From Hyperoodon ampullatus (Eukaryota > Chordata > Mammalia > Artiodactyla > Ziphiidae): 64,000 bases of DNA. Below, one piece after another: positions 35,701 through 49,964 of the stretch. Where the stretch lies: positions 74,427,983 to 74,491,982 of the forward strand of contig OX457071.1 of the NCBI GenBank assembly GCA_949752795.1. Reading direction: 5' to 3'. The position numbers were made by a program, and so were the translations under genes. How positions within the stretch are numbered: position 1 is the stretch's first letter; each line of letters starts with the position of its first letter. A model generated the notes under the pieces. The model was not told where the DNA came from and did not search any database. It saw nothing but the letters and a program-made list of their open reading frames with translations.

Positions 35701-38179
35701 GCTCCTTAGGCGCCCAGGTCTGGCTGAGCTGCGTGAGGACAGCCACGTCCGACACGTGGTTGATGCCCAACTCGGAAAGAGCAGTTTTACATGCTAAGGG
35801 TTTCCCTGTCCGGGGTGGCCCTGCAGTCTGGCCAGGGCTCAGCCCCTGCTGTTGGAAGCCGCTGGGTGGCATTCACAGCGAGGAGCCCTGAACCCCTGGG
35901 CTTCACTGGGCGCGGAGTAAGGCTTCAGGGAAACAAGCTTTTGGGTTTAGCCAGTGGGGAGCATGCTGCCTTCCACTGACGATACAACTAAAATTGTCCC
36001 CGGTTCCTAAAAGTGAGTGTGACCCTCGGTTCATTTAGTGTGCACAGCTGAAGGTTCTTCTGCTGGGCATCGTTCACGTTCTTTGAATTCTTGGAAAAAG
36101 GAAGGCGTGGCTGCGGTTTTCACCTGCCCCCTGTCAAGCGGGCAGAAGCTTTGGTGTTGTGAAAGTGTTCTCCCTGGGCCAGGAAAACATCAAAGTTGTG
36201 GACTTAAAACTTCTCGCTTCAATGTAAGCAAATCCTCCTGATTCTTTGGGTTCACTTAAGTCAACCGGAGGGGGGGTATTATTCAATAAAGGGACACTAT
36301 TAGTTTTCTTTCTTTCTTTCTTCCTTTTTTTTTTTTTGACACTATTAGTTTTCTTCTGCCTTTCAGTAGGTTCTCTCTGAAAACAGTTGAGTTATCTCAT
36401 CATTTTGCTAGCTGTTAAGCCTTAGGAAGGTTTTGAGCAGACACACAGATTGTTCTCTGAAAAGCAGTGCCTTGTGACCTTATCTGGGCGTAGGGAAGCT
36501 GGAAAGGTGGAGTAGGTGGAGACTGACAGGCACTCTGGTAGGAATATGCTAGAGGGCTGGGTAGGTAAATCCCAGCAAAATCTACGCCAGCGGAGGAAGA
36601 GAGTCAGCTGCTCAAAATGGTCCAGACTGCCGCAGATGGCGTTATTTTGTGATGTAGCGTAGTGATCACTATTTGTATGTGTGGGACCTCTTTAATGCCG
36701 CGTCATTTGCCTTGGTCAGTCCAAATTGTGCAAAAACGAACCTTTCCCGGGATCTCGTGTGCACCTGGCGTGGTGCTGGGGGGCTCAGGCCTCAGGCTTG
36801 AGAAGATGGAGATTTGGCTTTGGACGCGGCAAGTAGGGAAATCGATTGTTTGAACCCTGTGTTCTGTTTCCTCCTCCCACCAAAAATCATGCACGAAAAA
36901 TACTTTCCCAAAGTCTGCTGTCTGGCCTTTAATTTTGTTCATGTTCTGTAGATATTTAAACTTTTTAAACATCAAATTTCTGAAGCTTCTAGTACAAGTG
37001 GTAACAGCAAATATATATAAACCATTCCCTTCACTCTTCTGATCACATTATTTTGATTATTTCTCTGAAATGGGATTTCTTTCCTTAATGGCCTCCTTCT
37101 GTTGCTTTGTTTTGAGAGCTGCTTATTTGACTGTCTTAGATCTATACTAGCTTAGAGCAACATTCAAAATTACCAATTCTACACAGCCATCAGCAAACAC
37201 CCGACCTCCTGTCGTACTTAAATAGATACTTGAATTATTATAATAATTAAAAAACTATCTCATAAGTAAGGATGGGGAATTAAAATTCATTTGCTGTTCT
37301 AGGAATTGTTCTGAATTAGGGAAAAAGCCACAGGAATCTTTTCCCCTGAAATAATGATTCAGAAATTTTAGAATGCTGCAAGGCAGACCGAAAGACACCA
37401 GGGGGCAGGAGAGACTTTCTTCCTTTGGTCAGCTCTTTCCCTAGTTTATGAAGAAAGAACACACCTCCAGTGTTACATCTGTAACTTTTCCACCTATGAG
37501 ATCTGCGTTTGTTTTCTTCACAGTTTACATATTTTCCTATTATGAACTGGCTTTTCCCCCTGCACTCGGTAAAAATCTAATTGGCTATGTATTAACTGCA
37601 AATCAAACATCTGGGCCAACAGATGAATATTTGTTTCACATAATTAGCTCCCAAAGCAGCAGCTGAGGCCTGGAAGTGCGTTCTCTTCTGGTCAGGCAGC
37701 ATCCTTCTCCTTCAGAATGTTAGGATGTGTTCAAAGGGGGCTTTAGGGAAAAAAATATGCATAGAGTAGCAAGTATTTCCTGGAAAATAGGAACTGGGAA
37801 AAAAAACCCACCGGTAGCCAAAACAAAATGTAAATAAATGGTAGGCATTATATTGTGTTCAGTAAATATTCCTTACCTGGATGAATTTATAAAATGTGCT
37901 TTGGGAGCAGCACTGTTCAACGTTTTTAACCCCATATACCCAATGATTAAAAGTAATTTTCTTGTCCGTTCTTGAATGATATTGGGAAATTTCAGAAAAA
38001 ATGGTTTGTTTCATCTTCCAAGTAGGCAGTGGTCTTAAAACAGTGAATTTTATGCCCGCCCCTTTCAGAGATTCTGAAGTGTCTGCCTGCTTTGGTTGGG
38101 GAAATAATCATCTTCATGGTGGGGGCACCTAGGATGTATCCTGTAACTAATGGGAGACAAATGTTAGTTTGCTTCTCTT

Positions 38180-38640
38180 GTCATCCCTGATCAAGCTCCC
38201 TGCCCTCTTTAGCTCACCTGTCCAGGCCCTCTTCAGACTCCCGGTAGAGTTATCATCCACTGACATAACCTTAGTACCTCTGCTAGAGATGGTTGAACAC
38301 CCCCCCACCACCTGCCTGCCCGACCTCTCCTCCCTGCCCTGGGCTCTAGCACCTCTGCACGTGCTCCTCCGGTCAGGACTCCCCACCGCCCATTTTCAGA
38401 GCCATGTGTCTTTGCAGGGGCTCCCCTCCTGCCTGAGGTGCCCTGTCCCCTTCCTACACCCAGCTTAGAGGTCTTTCTCCAGTGTCCTCTGAGCTCTGCT
38501 TCGACCCGGTGTTTTTAACATCACACGGTCTTGTCTCCATCCTGTAGACGAAGTGTCTTTTTACTCACATTCCCAGCGCCTCACCCATGTGTTCCCTATA
38601 GTAGATGCTCAGTAAATGCTTGCTGGGTAGATAGAGTTCT
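38180..38640 (+). mobile_element. L2-like LINE fragment
   Basis: Ends tagtagatgctcagtaaatg, the L2/MIR-type 3' tail, with L2-like C-rich sequence before it. Confidence 0.6.
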
Positions 38641-39434
38641 GGCCAGGTCCACGGCTGAACTTTCCTGCAGGTTTAGTTGACGTTCTCTGGCAATGAATGA
38701 TCCACACGTTTTAACTGGACCTTTAAAACTCATTCTTGTGGAAAGCAGAGGAAAAAAAAAAATCCAGATCTGAGTAATCACTTGAACCCATCACGTTTAT
38801 TGTATCAGGCACTTTTGATTGCCGTCCCGTATTTCGGGCAGAGTTCCTGAATGCAAGTAGACAGCTGGCCCTGGCCGAGCATTCAGCAAGGAGCCCACCC
38901 TCCCTCGAATCTGTACCAGCTGCTTCTCATCTTCTGATTCCACAATCTCTTAAATCCCCACCAGTTGAATTTCTTGATACTGATTTCAGACGTAGCTTTA
39001 TAACAATTAACTAAAAGTTAGGCTATTCCAACAAAAAACTCTAACGTAGGAAATAAAATTATGTCATGTTTCTTCTACTGGGTGTGCCATTCCTTAACTT
39101 GGAGGGAGAAAAGGGTTTGTCTTCTGTTTTTAACCTTCTCTGGTACATAATATACAATCTCCTCCCCCTCTCACATACTCTTCTGCAGTTTTAAAATAGC
39201 GACTACAGCTGCCACTGGAGACTCTTCCGGGATTTTAAGGCCACTAATCAATTTCACAGCTGGAGGCAAAGCACTTAGCTGGGGAATAGTTTCCCCTGAC
39301 ATACCAGGTGCTTTGAGCTTGTCAGGGAGGCCAGAGGGTTAGGGTTAAGGGGTAGGGGGAGCTGGGGCCACGTGATGAGGCCAGCAGCGCCGACTCCTGC
39401 CCCCGCTTCCCTGCACTGTGCAGGAACCGGGCCG

Positions 39435-39520
39435 GGGGGACCCCAGCTCCTCCGGGAGCAGAGAGCTGAGACCAGGGGGACCCCAGCTCCTCCAGGAGCC
39501 TTCGGGAGCGGAGAGCTGGG
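39435..39520. repeat. Local tandem duplication, 40-bp period
   Basis: gggggaccccagctcctcc recurs at 39435 and 39475. A gggagc-gagagctg segment also repeats, at about 39454 and 39504. Confidence 0.8.
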
Positions 39521-40407
39521 AAGGTCAGAGCTGCCGGTTTCCTCTCTTACTGAGCACAAGCCGCAGACTTAGTGTATGAAGATGCGAAGTCCTCCTTGAA
39601 GGACACCTCCTCTTACCCGCTGTTCCTCACCCTCCACAGGCGTCGGAGCTGCGGAAGGGCTCCCTGGAACACGGATTGCTGGGCCTCATTCCAGAGTGCT
39701 GACTCCATTGGTCTGGAGTCAGGCCCGAGAATCTGCATTTCTAACCCATTCCCAGGCGACGCCAGTGGCTCTGCTGGTCCTGAAACAAACCATCGTTAGA
39801 ACTTCTTCTCTAGCCAATCAGTTTGCTTTCTTTCACTCAAATATTTACTCAATCCCCCAAACAAACACGTAGATACAGAGAACAGAGTGGTGGTTTTACC
39901 AGAGGTGGGTTGAGGGGAGAGTGACATTGGTAAAGGGGGTCCACTGTACGGTGACCGACGGGAACTAAACCTGTGGTGGTGAGCATATTGTAGGGTAGAC
40001 AGAAGTGGAAATAAAATGTACACCTGGAACATATAAATCAGTGCCATTTCGATAATGTAACAGACTTTGTTTCCTTGTGTCCCTTACGAACACTCTGCTT
40101 CACTCACCAACACTTCCCTCCAGTGTTAGACTAAGATCCATATGGTCAGATAATTGCTCTTACCTAATTTTAGACTAAGTGTGTCCCGAGAATAACAGAA
40201 GGACTGTGTTAGAAAATCATCACTGTAACATTTCCTTTCTTTAAACATGTTTTTAAAGGTATCTTTGGTATGTAAGTTTCATGAACTCAAGGCACTTTAA
40301 TTGCGCATCTGAGCGAGTGTGTGGTGGGATAGAACACTTTCTTCTATCCAGACTCCCTTTTCCCAGAAGCTCAAGTTAGTTTTAATAGCAAATGGAGGGG
40401 GTCTCTT

Positions 40408-40620
40408 TTTCTTTCCTTCTTTTTTTTTGTGGTACGCGGGCCTCTCACTGTTGTGGCCTCTCCCGTTGAGGAGCACAGGCTCCGGACGCGCAGGCTCAGC
40501 GGCCATGGCTCACGGGCCCAGCCGCTCCGCAGCATGTGGTATCCTCCCGGACCGGGGCACGAACCCGTGTCCCCTGCATTGGCAGGCGGATTCTCAACCA
40601 CTGCGCCACCAGGGAAGCCC
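40408..40620 (-). mobile_element. CHR-type SINE (short form)
   Basis: Target duplication ggaggggg/ctctctt at 40394-40407 and 40622-40635. Confidence 0.95.
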
Positions 40621-40739
40621 CGGAGGGGCTCTCTTAATTTCCTACCGGGAATAAGCTGTCCGTCAGGTCATAGGGTGACTTATTGTAAAGTGAACTTCTC
40701 CATGCTCGCTGAGCTCATCCCAGAGGCTGTCAGAGAGAG

Positions 40740-40900
40740 AATGTAGCTCAGTCTTTAGAACTTAAGTTCTGGAATCAGATTGACCTGACTTGGACCTGAG
40801 AAAGCTTCCAAACCCTCGTGGCCTCAGGTGTGTGTATGTGTGTGTGTGCGCGCACAGGCGTGCGCATGTAATTCTAAATTGGAGACAGTAATTCTTACCC
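40740..40900 (+). mobile_element. Probable MIR fragment with (TG)n
   Basis: MIR-like core (ttctggaatcagattgacctg) followed by a TG/CG-alternating run at about 40829-40862. Confidence 0.45.
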
Positions 40901-41039
40901 TATAGAGATGCACCACACACGTGCTTGGGCTGACTCCTAAATGGTCACATGGCAAAGTCACTGAGGCCAAAGCCAAATATCACCATCACAAAATGGATTT
41001 CTGGGATAAAAGAATAACCCTGATATTGCTGTTAGAAAG

Positions 41040-41545
41040 TAATCATTAACTATTAGGTGTCTGTTGCCACGATAATGCTATGTAACCAGTAACTACAAAA
41101 CTTGGGCAGCATACGATAATTAGCATTTATGGTTCACTGTTCTCTTGGTCCTCTGGGCAGTGGCGCTGATCTGGGCCGGCCCCGGGACGTCTCAGCTGGG
41201 CTCATGTCTGCTCTCTCACAGGGCTTCTGTGACCTGGGGGCTGGCGGTCCAGGATGGTGTCAGCTCCAGCATCACAACTCTGCTCTGTGTGGTCCCTCAT
41301 CCTCCAGCAGACAGTTGAGCTTGTTCTCAGGGTGTGGCGGGGTTAAAGAGTGAGAACTGAAGCATGGCAGCCAGCAAGGCCTCTAGAGATTATTAGGCTC
41401 AGAACGGTCACATCAGTCACTTCTTTTGCATTCTGTCAGCTAATGTAAATCACAGAACTGTCCAGGGACATAGACTCCACCTCTCTAAGGGAAGGGCCTC
41501 AAAGTTGCATCACAAAGGCTATGAACACATGGAGGGGTAGAGAAT
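41040..41545 (-). mobile_element. Possible ancient LTR or other old repeat
   Basis: Resembles old MaLR-like LTR layout (gctatgtaaccagtaactac at left, catagactccacctctct at right). Family and ends are uncertain. Confidence 0.35.
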
Positions 41546-41965
41546 TCGAGTTGTTTTTTCTGTTATTAAAGTTTTATCAGTTAAATGTTATAAATTTGAC
41601 ATTATGGTGAAGAAACAATTTCTCCACCGTCAGCTGCTAGATTTCCCTTCTGGTAGCTACCTACCTATTTCCAGCACTAGATAGAACCCACTTTCACCTG
41701 TGATTGGTAGAGAAGCAAGGTATTTAACTCATTTTAAAATAAATATTCTACTTTAGTCTTCGTTATGTCTGGATCAGAGATAATTTATCACATGGGCATC
41801 GTCATAGAATAATTTGGGAGTTTTTCCTTGTGAAATTTTAAGTGGCAGTGTTACCATGCTGATTTTAAAGCACCCATACAAAATTGAAAGAATTTCCAAA
41901 TAGTACTTTTTCTTAAAAGGATTATGACTTACGTAGAATTTTAAAAAAAACAATAAATACAGTTC

Positions 41966-42310
41966 TTTTTTTTTTTTGGCTGCGTTGGGTCTTCATTGCT
42001 GCGCGTGGGCTTTCTGTAGTTGCGGCAAGCGGGAGTGGCTCTTCGTTGCAGTGCATGCGTTTATTGCGGTGGCTTCTCTTGTTGTGGAGCATGGGCTCTA
42101 GAGCGCGGGCTTCAGTAGTTGCAGCATGCGGGCTCAGTAGTTGTGGCTCACAGGCTCAGTAGTTTTGGCTCACGGGCTCTAGAGCGCAGGCTCAGTAGTT
42201 GCGGCACACGGGCATAGTTGCTCCACAGCATGTGGGATTTTCCTGGGCTCAAACCCGTGTCCCTTGCATTGGCAGGCGGATTCTTAACCACTGTGCCACC
42301 AGGGAAGCCC
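41966..42310 (-). mobile_element. CHR-type SINE (long form)
   Basis: Flanked by aataaatacagttctt and its near copy agtaaatatagttctt. Confidence 0.93.
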
Positions 42311-43509
42311 AGTAAATATAGTTCTTAAATACCACTTTATTTAATGTTAGGAATGCTAGTTTACCAAAACACTTGTACAAGGTCTAGAATTATGATACAA
42401 TCTGTTAATCTTTATTATTCTACATATTATCATTTAAATTTGCATTTCATTTGCTGACTCAAAAAAGGATATGTATCCTGAAGCCAACATGATTTCTTCT
42501 ACATAATCTTCACAATTTTCACACTCACTGTAGTCTTCTAATAACAAATATAGATTTATAATTCAACTGACTGGTAGAATTCCAACCTCTAAACACACAA
42601 AAGAGGCTTTCACCCCAAGTTTCATTGTAGAATGCTTATCTATATTTGAAAGTAAATACTGTCTTTCAATCTTAACAACAAATCTAAATATCACACCTTG
42701 TTTGTATTTCTGATGTCATTAACATGATTAGATATGGTGGTAACCTATGCAAGCAGATGACCCTGGATCATACACAAGTTCAGGGAAATACCGTTGAAAC
42801 AGCTTCTAATATTTTCAATAGATTCCAGCTGAACAGCAAAGCCGAAGCTGAGCTCCGGGTGTGACTTTACTGCCAAATGGGGTTTAGAAGATTAAGTGAG
42901 GCAATGTGTGTAGACAAGGTATGACACACAGTAGGTGTTCAGCTGATGCCAGGTACTATTTCCTACTATTTTAGCCTTTGGTCAGGATTAGTCATATTAT
43001 GGCATTGTATTTCGACGCCTAGTGAAACTTATCACCAAAGCTTCTGGAGTCAAAGCAGGCATGAAGTTAAGATGGGGAATGTCTGTGCAAAAAAAGATGC
43101 CTTCCCTTGGAGTTTTAAATTTAATATTGTGTAGAAGGCTGTCTCCACGCCTTGTTGCCTCTGTGAACCCAAATCTCCATGTTTCACTCTGCTGTGACTA
43201 TCACAGCATCATGACAATTATTTCACCTCTTTTAAGGGTGTGCTGCAAATATGATTAAACCCAGAACAGGCTCCCGACATGTATGGAATCTATAGATGGA
43301 ATTTGTATAATTGTTTATGATGATGTTTCAAAACCAAATGGATAACTATTGGTTTTGGATGTAAAGTACATACTTATTATAGCCCATTCGAAGTCTACAC
43401 TAGTAGGATTCTAAGTGCATCGTGTGTTTCTGCAAATAGGTTGGATTTTAGGAGCAAATTTAAAATGTGACTAAATAGATCTATTGATTTATGATTTTGG
43501 CTACTGAAA
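42311..43509. other. Unique sequence
   Basis: A MIR-like 3' piece lies at about 42890-42960 (cacacagtaggtgttcag). No gene was seen. Confidence 0.5.
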
Positions 43510-43519
43510 AGCTATTAGT

Positions 43520-43858
43520 GGGACTTCCTGGTGGCGCAGTGGTTAAGAATCCGCCTGCCAATGCAGGGGACACAGGTTCGAGCCCTGGTCTGGGAAGATC
43601 CCACATGCTGCAGAGCAACTAAGCCCGTGCGCCACGACTACTGAGCCTGCGCTCCAGGGCCCTCGAGCCATAACTACTGAGCCCGTGTGCCACAACTACT
43701 GAAGCCCGCACGCCTAGAGCCCGTGCTCCGCAACAAGAGAAGCCACTGCAATGAGAAGCCCACGCACCAGAAAGAAGAGTAGCCCCCGCTCGCCACAACT
43801 AGAGAAAGCCCGCGTGCAGCAACGAAGACCCAACACACCCAAAAAATAAATTAATTAA
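43520..43858 (+). mobile_element. CHR-type SINE (long form)
   Basis: Target duplication agctattagt at 43510-43519 and 43859-43868. Confidence 0.95.
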
Positions 43859-43868
43859 AGCTATTAGT

Positions 43869-46800
43869 TACTAAATGTCTAGCTATTGTGTACTGTAATG
43901 GTGTATTACTTTAATATTTGTGTATTTCAGGTTCAAACGTTAGCAGCATGCCTGCATGTGTTAACCAAGGGCAAATAAACTTATTTCTCTTTTTCACTCA
44001 TTCAGCAAGAAACTGTACAGTCTCTGGACGACACAAAGGTAAATTGCACTGGGGTCTTGCCTTCTAGTAGCCTAGATCTAGGAGTTGTGACTTGGAGGAA
44101 GGTTGCTTAAGATTTAAAGTAAAATCATGGTGGGCAGCTGACTGCTCCCCATCACTGGTCCCCAGCGTTTATCCCCACCTCATCTTCCCCTTCGCCAACA
44201 CCAGACTGACATTCCAGGTCAGCAGAGGGGTCACTTCAGCCTCCTAGTCATCTTCTTTCTGATCTTTCTTTTTTCCTGTGGATTTAGTCCATTTTCACTG
44301 GTAAAATGTCAAAGCCTCTTTTTTGTTTACATCTAGTCCCCAGGATGCTCTATGTTACTTGATTGTGACAATTGGCTACAATTTAACCGTCTCACAATCA
44401 ACTTTTAGCCAGAAGATGGTGCTCAAGAGCCAGAGACAAGAAATCTTGGAAAGTTTATGGCTTTCATATCTTTTTCTGTTTTTAAAGGTCCGGAATTATA
44501 CTCTTCAATTTAGCACTTAGAGCCCAAAATTCAGTAGCAAAATATGTGTGAAGCTAGCCAAGCTGTTAGGAATGCGTACTCAAATAATGTGTTTTAACAA
44601 GCGTAAGATTTAGATTTAGTAATTTGTTGACAATAGGGGAAAAGCAAACATCAATCACCAGCATGAGAGAATGGGATTTGGTTCTGTTCTAACAAGCAAT
44701 GTACAATTAGTAATGTTGGCGCTTTGGTGTACATGTCTGTATGGCAGATCATCCCTAATCAGGAGCAGGGTTAATCCATTTTTGTGAGTCACTGGCCATA
44801 AAACAGATTGCCCAAATGTTAACAGTCGTTGACCACGGTAAAGGGGTATAGAGCAGTGCTTTATGCTGTTCTTATTCCTGCAGCTCTTTCTCCAAGTTTG
44901 AAATTATTTGCGAGTAAAAAGTAAAAGCAAACAAAAAACCAAGTTTCCTAGTTTATAGAGTCCATCAGACATGGCATGATTTTATCCTTTGGTTAAAAGC
45001 AGCACTTACACTGCCCTTAGCTTACTTCATAGGGAAAGACTCTCAAATACTGGAGTTGGCTGAAATCTACAGATAATTGTGAAATGATACATCATGAGCA
45101 TTCATTAGGGGAGTTTGAAGATTTGATATGTGTCAGTGATCTGAATCCCAAGTGTTCATGATCCAAGGAATCTCGGCGTCTCCAGTGAGCTGGAGATGTG
45201 GCAAAGAGTGTCAGAATTCCTCCACAGAGGCATGGGGAAAGGTGAGGCACTGGTTCTTGGCTTTCTCTGTTTGTCTTTTAAAAAGTCTTCCAGTGTAGTG
45301 AGCTCACGCCTCACGCATGACTCAGCCACTGTCATTCCAGCCTGTGTCGGAGCACCTGCTCCACACGCCAGAACCCACAGGTGGTTGTGCCTCCAGATAT
45401 GGAGATCTATTCCAACACTCGGACTTTAGAGTAAACCAGCCCTGATCTTTAGCTTCACCTCCAAGATGACCAAAGCAGGACCCACCCTAATGAAGAAAAC
45501 AGCAGTTGAGGGCTGTGCTTGGAGCCAGTTACCCTTTTTTTTTTTTAATTACTTGGAGTCTTAGTCTTTCTCTTCCTATCAAGCAACATATGGATTATAT
45601 TTTCTCAAAAATCAGGCTGAGTTTGGCTGCCCCATACAGATTCTGGAAACGTATCGATGAGTTCAGGAGGAAGCGGGGGTTTTTTTGCTTGTTCGTTTGC
45701 TTGTGTTTTGTTTGTTTGTTTTGTTTCTGAGCGCTTGGTATTCGTTCTCTACCAAGAGGATATCGGATATGCAAGTGCATCTGCAGTAGTACTGTAGATG
45801 TTGGAAGTTCAATTTCAACAGTGGAGTTTGCCCCTCCTGTGGTTTTAGCACTCAGTGTCAGGACCGCTGTGTTCAATCCAGTTGGCACGATTTCTTCATG
45901 TGGAGTGAGAGATACGGGTTTTACTGCGCTCTATAAATATGACCATTTATTGGCCCCAACATATTTATGTTCCCCTTCATTCAGTGCTCACTTAAACTGT
46001 CCAATTTGCTTGACCTGGTCTATAAATGTAAATTGCCTACATCTGAAACTCACTCTGGTTGCCTTCCGAATGTGCACGAGTTGGATTCTCATTATCTCAG
46101 CAGACGGACAGAGACCAGGTCTCGAGGTAGCCCTTGAGCAGGGGGTCACCTTCTCACTCTCTCTTTCCCCCAACCCTCAAAAGCGCTAAAAATGCACATT
46201 ATTCCCAAACTTTAATTAAAATATTACAGGGATGGGATACCAGATACATTTCTATAGAGGCAGCCATCTCATCTGGTTTTAAAATGTTTTCTTTGCCGAA
46301 GGATGTCAGGAAGTTTGATTGACGTCAAAAGAACAAGATGAACCGCGTTTGCTGTTTTCTTTATAAGCCTAACGCTTTGACATTGCCTAGTAAGATTCAA
46401 GGAATACTAGTAGGAATCTCAAGAATTTAACTAGTCCTGGCCCTGTCTATGGCACGGCTATCCTAAGACACCGCTCGTCCTTCCGAGGCTGAAGTTTATT
46501 TATTAAGTTCTTAAGGAACTTAGGGGCTGGGGCATTTCATCCCCTCTTTTCATTCTCTGTGTTACTGCTTCTGCATCTACACTGGTTAGAGAGTGTGCTT
46601 TAAATATCACTTTCTGTGACCCGACTCCACTTCCTCTAGTCTGCCTTCTCTGTGCTGGAGACTAAGGGCCCCCCTAAAATAATCCTTTGTGTGGTTAAAG
46701 GGAGTTTTGATGCAAACTCCATCACCTTTTTTTTCCTCATCACCTGAAGCCTTTCTATACTTTTCTGCTTTCTGTTTTTCTAATATTTTCTTCTGGACCT

Positions 46801-48890
46801 CGTATCTCTAAAGCCAGTCAAGCTACTTCCAGAAATAAAAGAACTAAAAATATGTATACCTTACAAAATCAAACTGCTGTGCACCAAAAAGGAAATTGGT
46901 AATAGAAATTAAGAATGCCAGTGATTGGTGTCTTTCTGCTAAGACATCTCATTTGTGTAACATTAGAAACCAGTTCATTGACAATAAAGGCTGGGAAGGG
47001 AATCCTAATGTTACTTGTGTTAAGATTAATTGGATGACATTCTCCATAGGCTGGAAATTCCTTTTTAACTTCTTTGGAAATTTTAGAAGAGTAGATGAAT
47101 TTAAACCTTTTTTTTAGCTTACTAAATAACAAACTTATTAGGAGAGACACTGTAATGATAATCAAAGAAGTTAGCACAATGCCTGGCACATACCAGATGT
47201 TCAGTAGTAAAGGGTCCTTATTAGCTGACTGAGCTTCAGTCTTAGAGCTATTCAAGCATATTTTCTAACATAAAGACATTACAAAAAAAAAAAAAAAACC
47301 CTTTCTTCTAATTAGGTAATGAAGGCTAGCAAGTTGGAGACTGTCCAGAGAACAGTTACATTATACGAGAACTTACAATATCAAGCAAGAAGTGTCCTCG
47401 GTGCTGTAAAGCTGCAAAGTGGTCTGAAATACTTAACAAGTCTTAAGGTATAATTGGGATGCTAACGTTTGTAGGACATGGAACTCATCAAACCCTTTTC
47501 TGCTCATTTGAATACTTGCACAATGCAGGGCGCTCTCCCTTTATTCTTTCAACGGAGACATTTTGAGGAAACGCAGATGTGAGGTGCTATCCAAGGACTT
47601 TTAAACAAATACGAAGTTTAATTCAGTTGTTTCCTGAGAGGTTGACTTCTTGCAAAAGCCAAAGAAAATCTCTTACTAATCCAAAAGGTACTCCCAGAAA
47701 AGGTTGATGCCATAAAATGGGGGAGGGCTTGGTTTCAGAAAGTTAAAGTATTTGGACAGGGATAATTACGAGGGCTGTGAGGCTGCACTGTGAATCCCAT
47801 CATTCTGTTTCTGCTCAAATAAGCAGCACAGTGGTCCTTTTATCTTTTTATGTTTTTACCAGGAGACTGGTGGGGCAGCTTTGATGAAGGAAATTCCTGT
47901 TTACGCCAAATCTGAACACCCAGGATGATTGGGATTTTTTTTTTTTTTACTATGACCCAGGCATATAAAAACAATGATCTTAAGAGTCAGAAATCCCAAG
48001 GAACCTATGACCCCAAAGTGCCTTTTGAATTATTTCAATTAAAAATATGCAATTCCAGGTCTGTGTAAAACAGCATCATTTCATGGGACATGATATTAGA
48101 CATTACTCCACCTTGTCTTGCTTTGCAGGGACCAGCCCTGCTGCACCTGGAAATTCCTCTTTGGTGTGGGTGTCCCCGCAGGGTGACCCTGTGCTTCTCA
48201 GACTCACCTCTGTGGTACCCACGGAGGCTGGCAGCATCGTGGGCCAGCCCTGGCTCTCAGTGCTAACCAGAGCCTCGGTGACCTGGCTCGTGCCTGTGGA
48301 AGGCCTGGTGATGCCCACCGCCACCAACACCGCAAAGGAGGCAAGCTGCTGGCACCTATTCTGTGGAAGGCAAACTTTTCCACGTCACCAGGTGACACCC
48401 AGGAAACAGCTTGTTCCTTTCCTCATCTCCCTTCATTGCAAACCATTCTCACCTTAAGCCTCAAAAGTATTCTGTGGGGCGGGGCCCTGGGAGGCTCCGA
48501 CTAGAAATTCCCTCCCTCTGAACCCGCTGTCCAAGGATTTCATCCCCAGCGCCAGGTTTGGGACCCTAGTTTTACCAGATATTTTATCTCCAAGTTGCTA
48601 CACTCAGAATGGCTTTCGTATTTAGGTGCATTTCATTGAATTCAATTCCTTGAAAGTAACACTTCAGTATTTTTGTGCCTGGCATATAGCACGTGCTTCA
48701 TAAACCAAGCCTGCTCCAAGTCCACACTGTGGGACCCAAAGATGAACAGGATTTGATTTGTGCCTTCAAGGAGCTATTGTCTAGACAGTAAGACAAAAGG
48801 AATCATAATCCCAGTTATATCAATAGAGACATGAATACACCGTTCTGGGGGAAATTGAACCTGGATCTGGGGTATCCAACCCCATTCTCC
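43869..48890. other. Long intergenic stretch, largely unique
   Basis: A MIR/L2-like tail lies at about 47175-47220. The GC-richer segment at 48124-48450 has an open frame of unknown meaning. No coding exon or RNA gene was recognised. Unique AT-balanced sequence this far upstream of a developmental gene could hold enhancers, which sequence alone cannot show. Confidence 0.5.
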
Positions 48891-48894
48891 AGCC

Positions 48895-49790
48895 TATTTT
48901 TTTTTTTTATAGAAGTGTAGTTGATTTACAGTGTTGTGTAATTTCTGCTGTATGGCAAAGTGATTCAGTTATATATATATGCATTCTTTTCCATTATGGT
49001 TTATCATAGGATATTAAATATAGTTCCCTGTGCTATACAGGAGGACCTTGTTGTTTATCCTTTCTATAGATAATAGTTTGCATCTGCTGACCCCAAACTC
49101 CCAATCCATCCCTCTCCCACTCCCTACCCCCTTGGCAACCACAAGCCCGTTCTCTATGTCTGTGAGTCGGTTTCTCTTTCATAGATATGTTCATTTGTGT
49201 TGTATTTTAGATTCCATATATAAGTGATATCATATGATATTTGTCTGTCTCTGTCTGATTTACTTCACTTAGTATGAGAATCTCCAGGTCCATCCATGTT
49301 GCTGCAAATAGCATTATTTCATTCTTTTTTATGGCTGAATACTATTCCATTGTATATATTGATATATACCACATCTTCTTTATCCATTCATTTGTTGATA
49401 GACATTAGGTTGTTTACGGTTGTTGGCTATTGTGAATAGTGCTGCAGTGAGCATTGGGGTACGTGTATCTTTTTGAATTAAAGTTTTGTCTGGACATATG
49501 TCCAGGAGTAGAATTGTCCAACCTTTTTTTTTTTTTTTTTTTTTTGCTGTACGCGGGCCTCTCACTGTTGTGGCCTCTCCCATTGTGGAGCACAGGCTCC
49601 GGACGCACAGGCTCAGCGGCCATGGCTCACGGGCCCAGCCGCTCCGCGGCACGTGAGATCTTCCCGGACCGGGGCACGAACCCGTGTCCCCTGCATCAGC
49701 AGGCAGACTCTCAACCACTGTGCCACCAGGGAAGCCCTGTCCAACCATTTTGAATCAGCATACATTTACCTTAAGTACCATATTCTAAAT
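48895..49790 (-). mobile_element. L1 3' end, antisense
   Basis: Minus-strand L1 3' region (ggctgaatactattccattg), interrupted by the SINE at 49524-49737. Confidence 0.8.
49524..49737 (-). mobile_element. CHR-type SINE (short form)
   Basis: Target duplication tgtccaacc at about 49515 and 49738. Confidence 0.95.
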
Positions 49791-49964
49791 GAATACCTAG
49801 TTTCCTCAAACTGTTTCTGGCACATACTCCAGTCGCTGCAGCTCCTCCCTCTGTGGTCCACAGGTATAGGGCTATGACCCAAGCTGCCTCACATTTTAGG
49901 AAGACCTCAGTTGTCTTGTGCATTCCTGCCATCAGCGGGTTAGAAGGAGCAGGGAAGGAAGGAT

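Larger units (their letters stand above)
35701..40393. other. Intergenic sequence with old repeats
   Basis: L2-like sequence at about 38180-38640, a GC-rich stretch with a 40-bp-period duplication at 39435-39520, and a MER5A-like piece at about 39640-39800. No coding exon was recognised. Confidence 0.5.
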
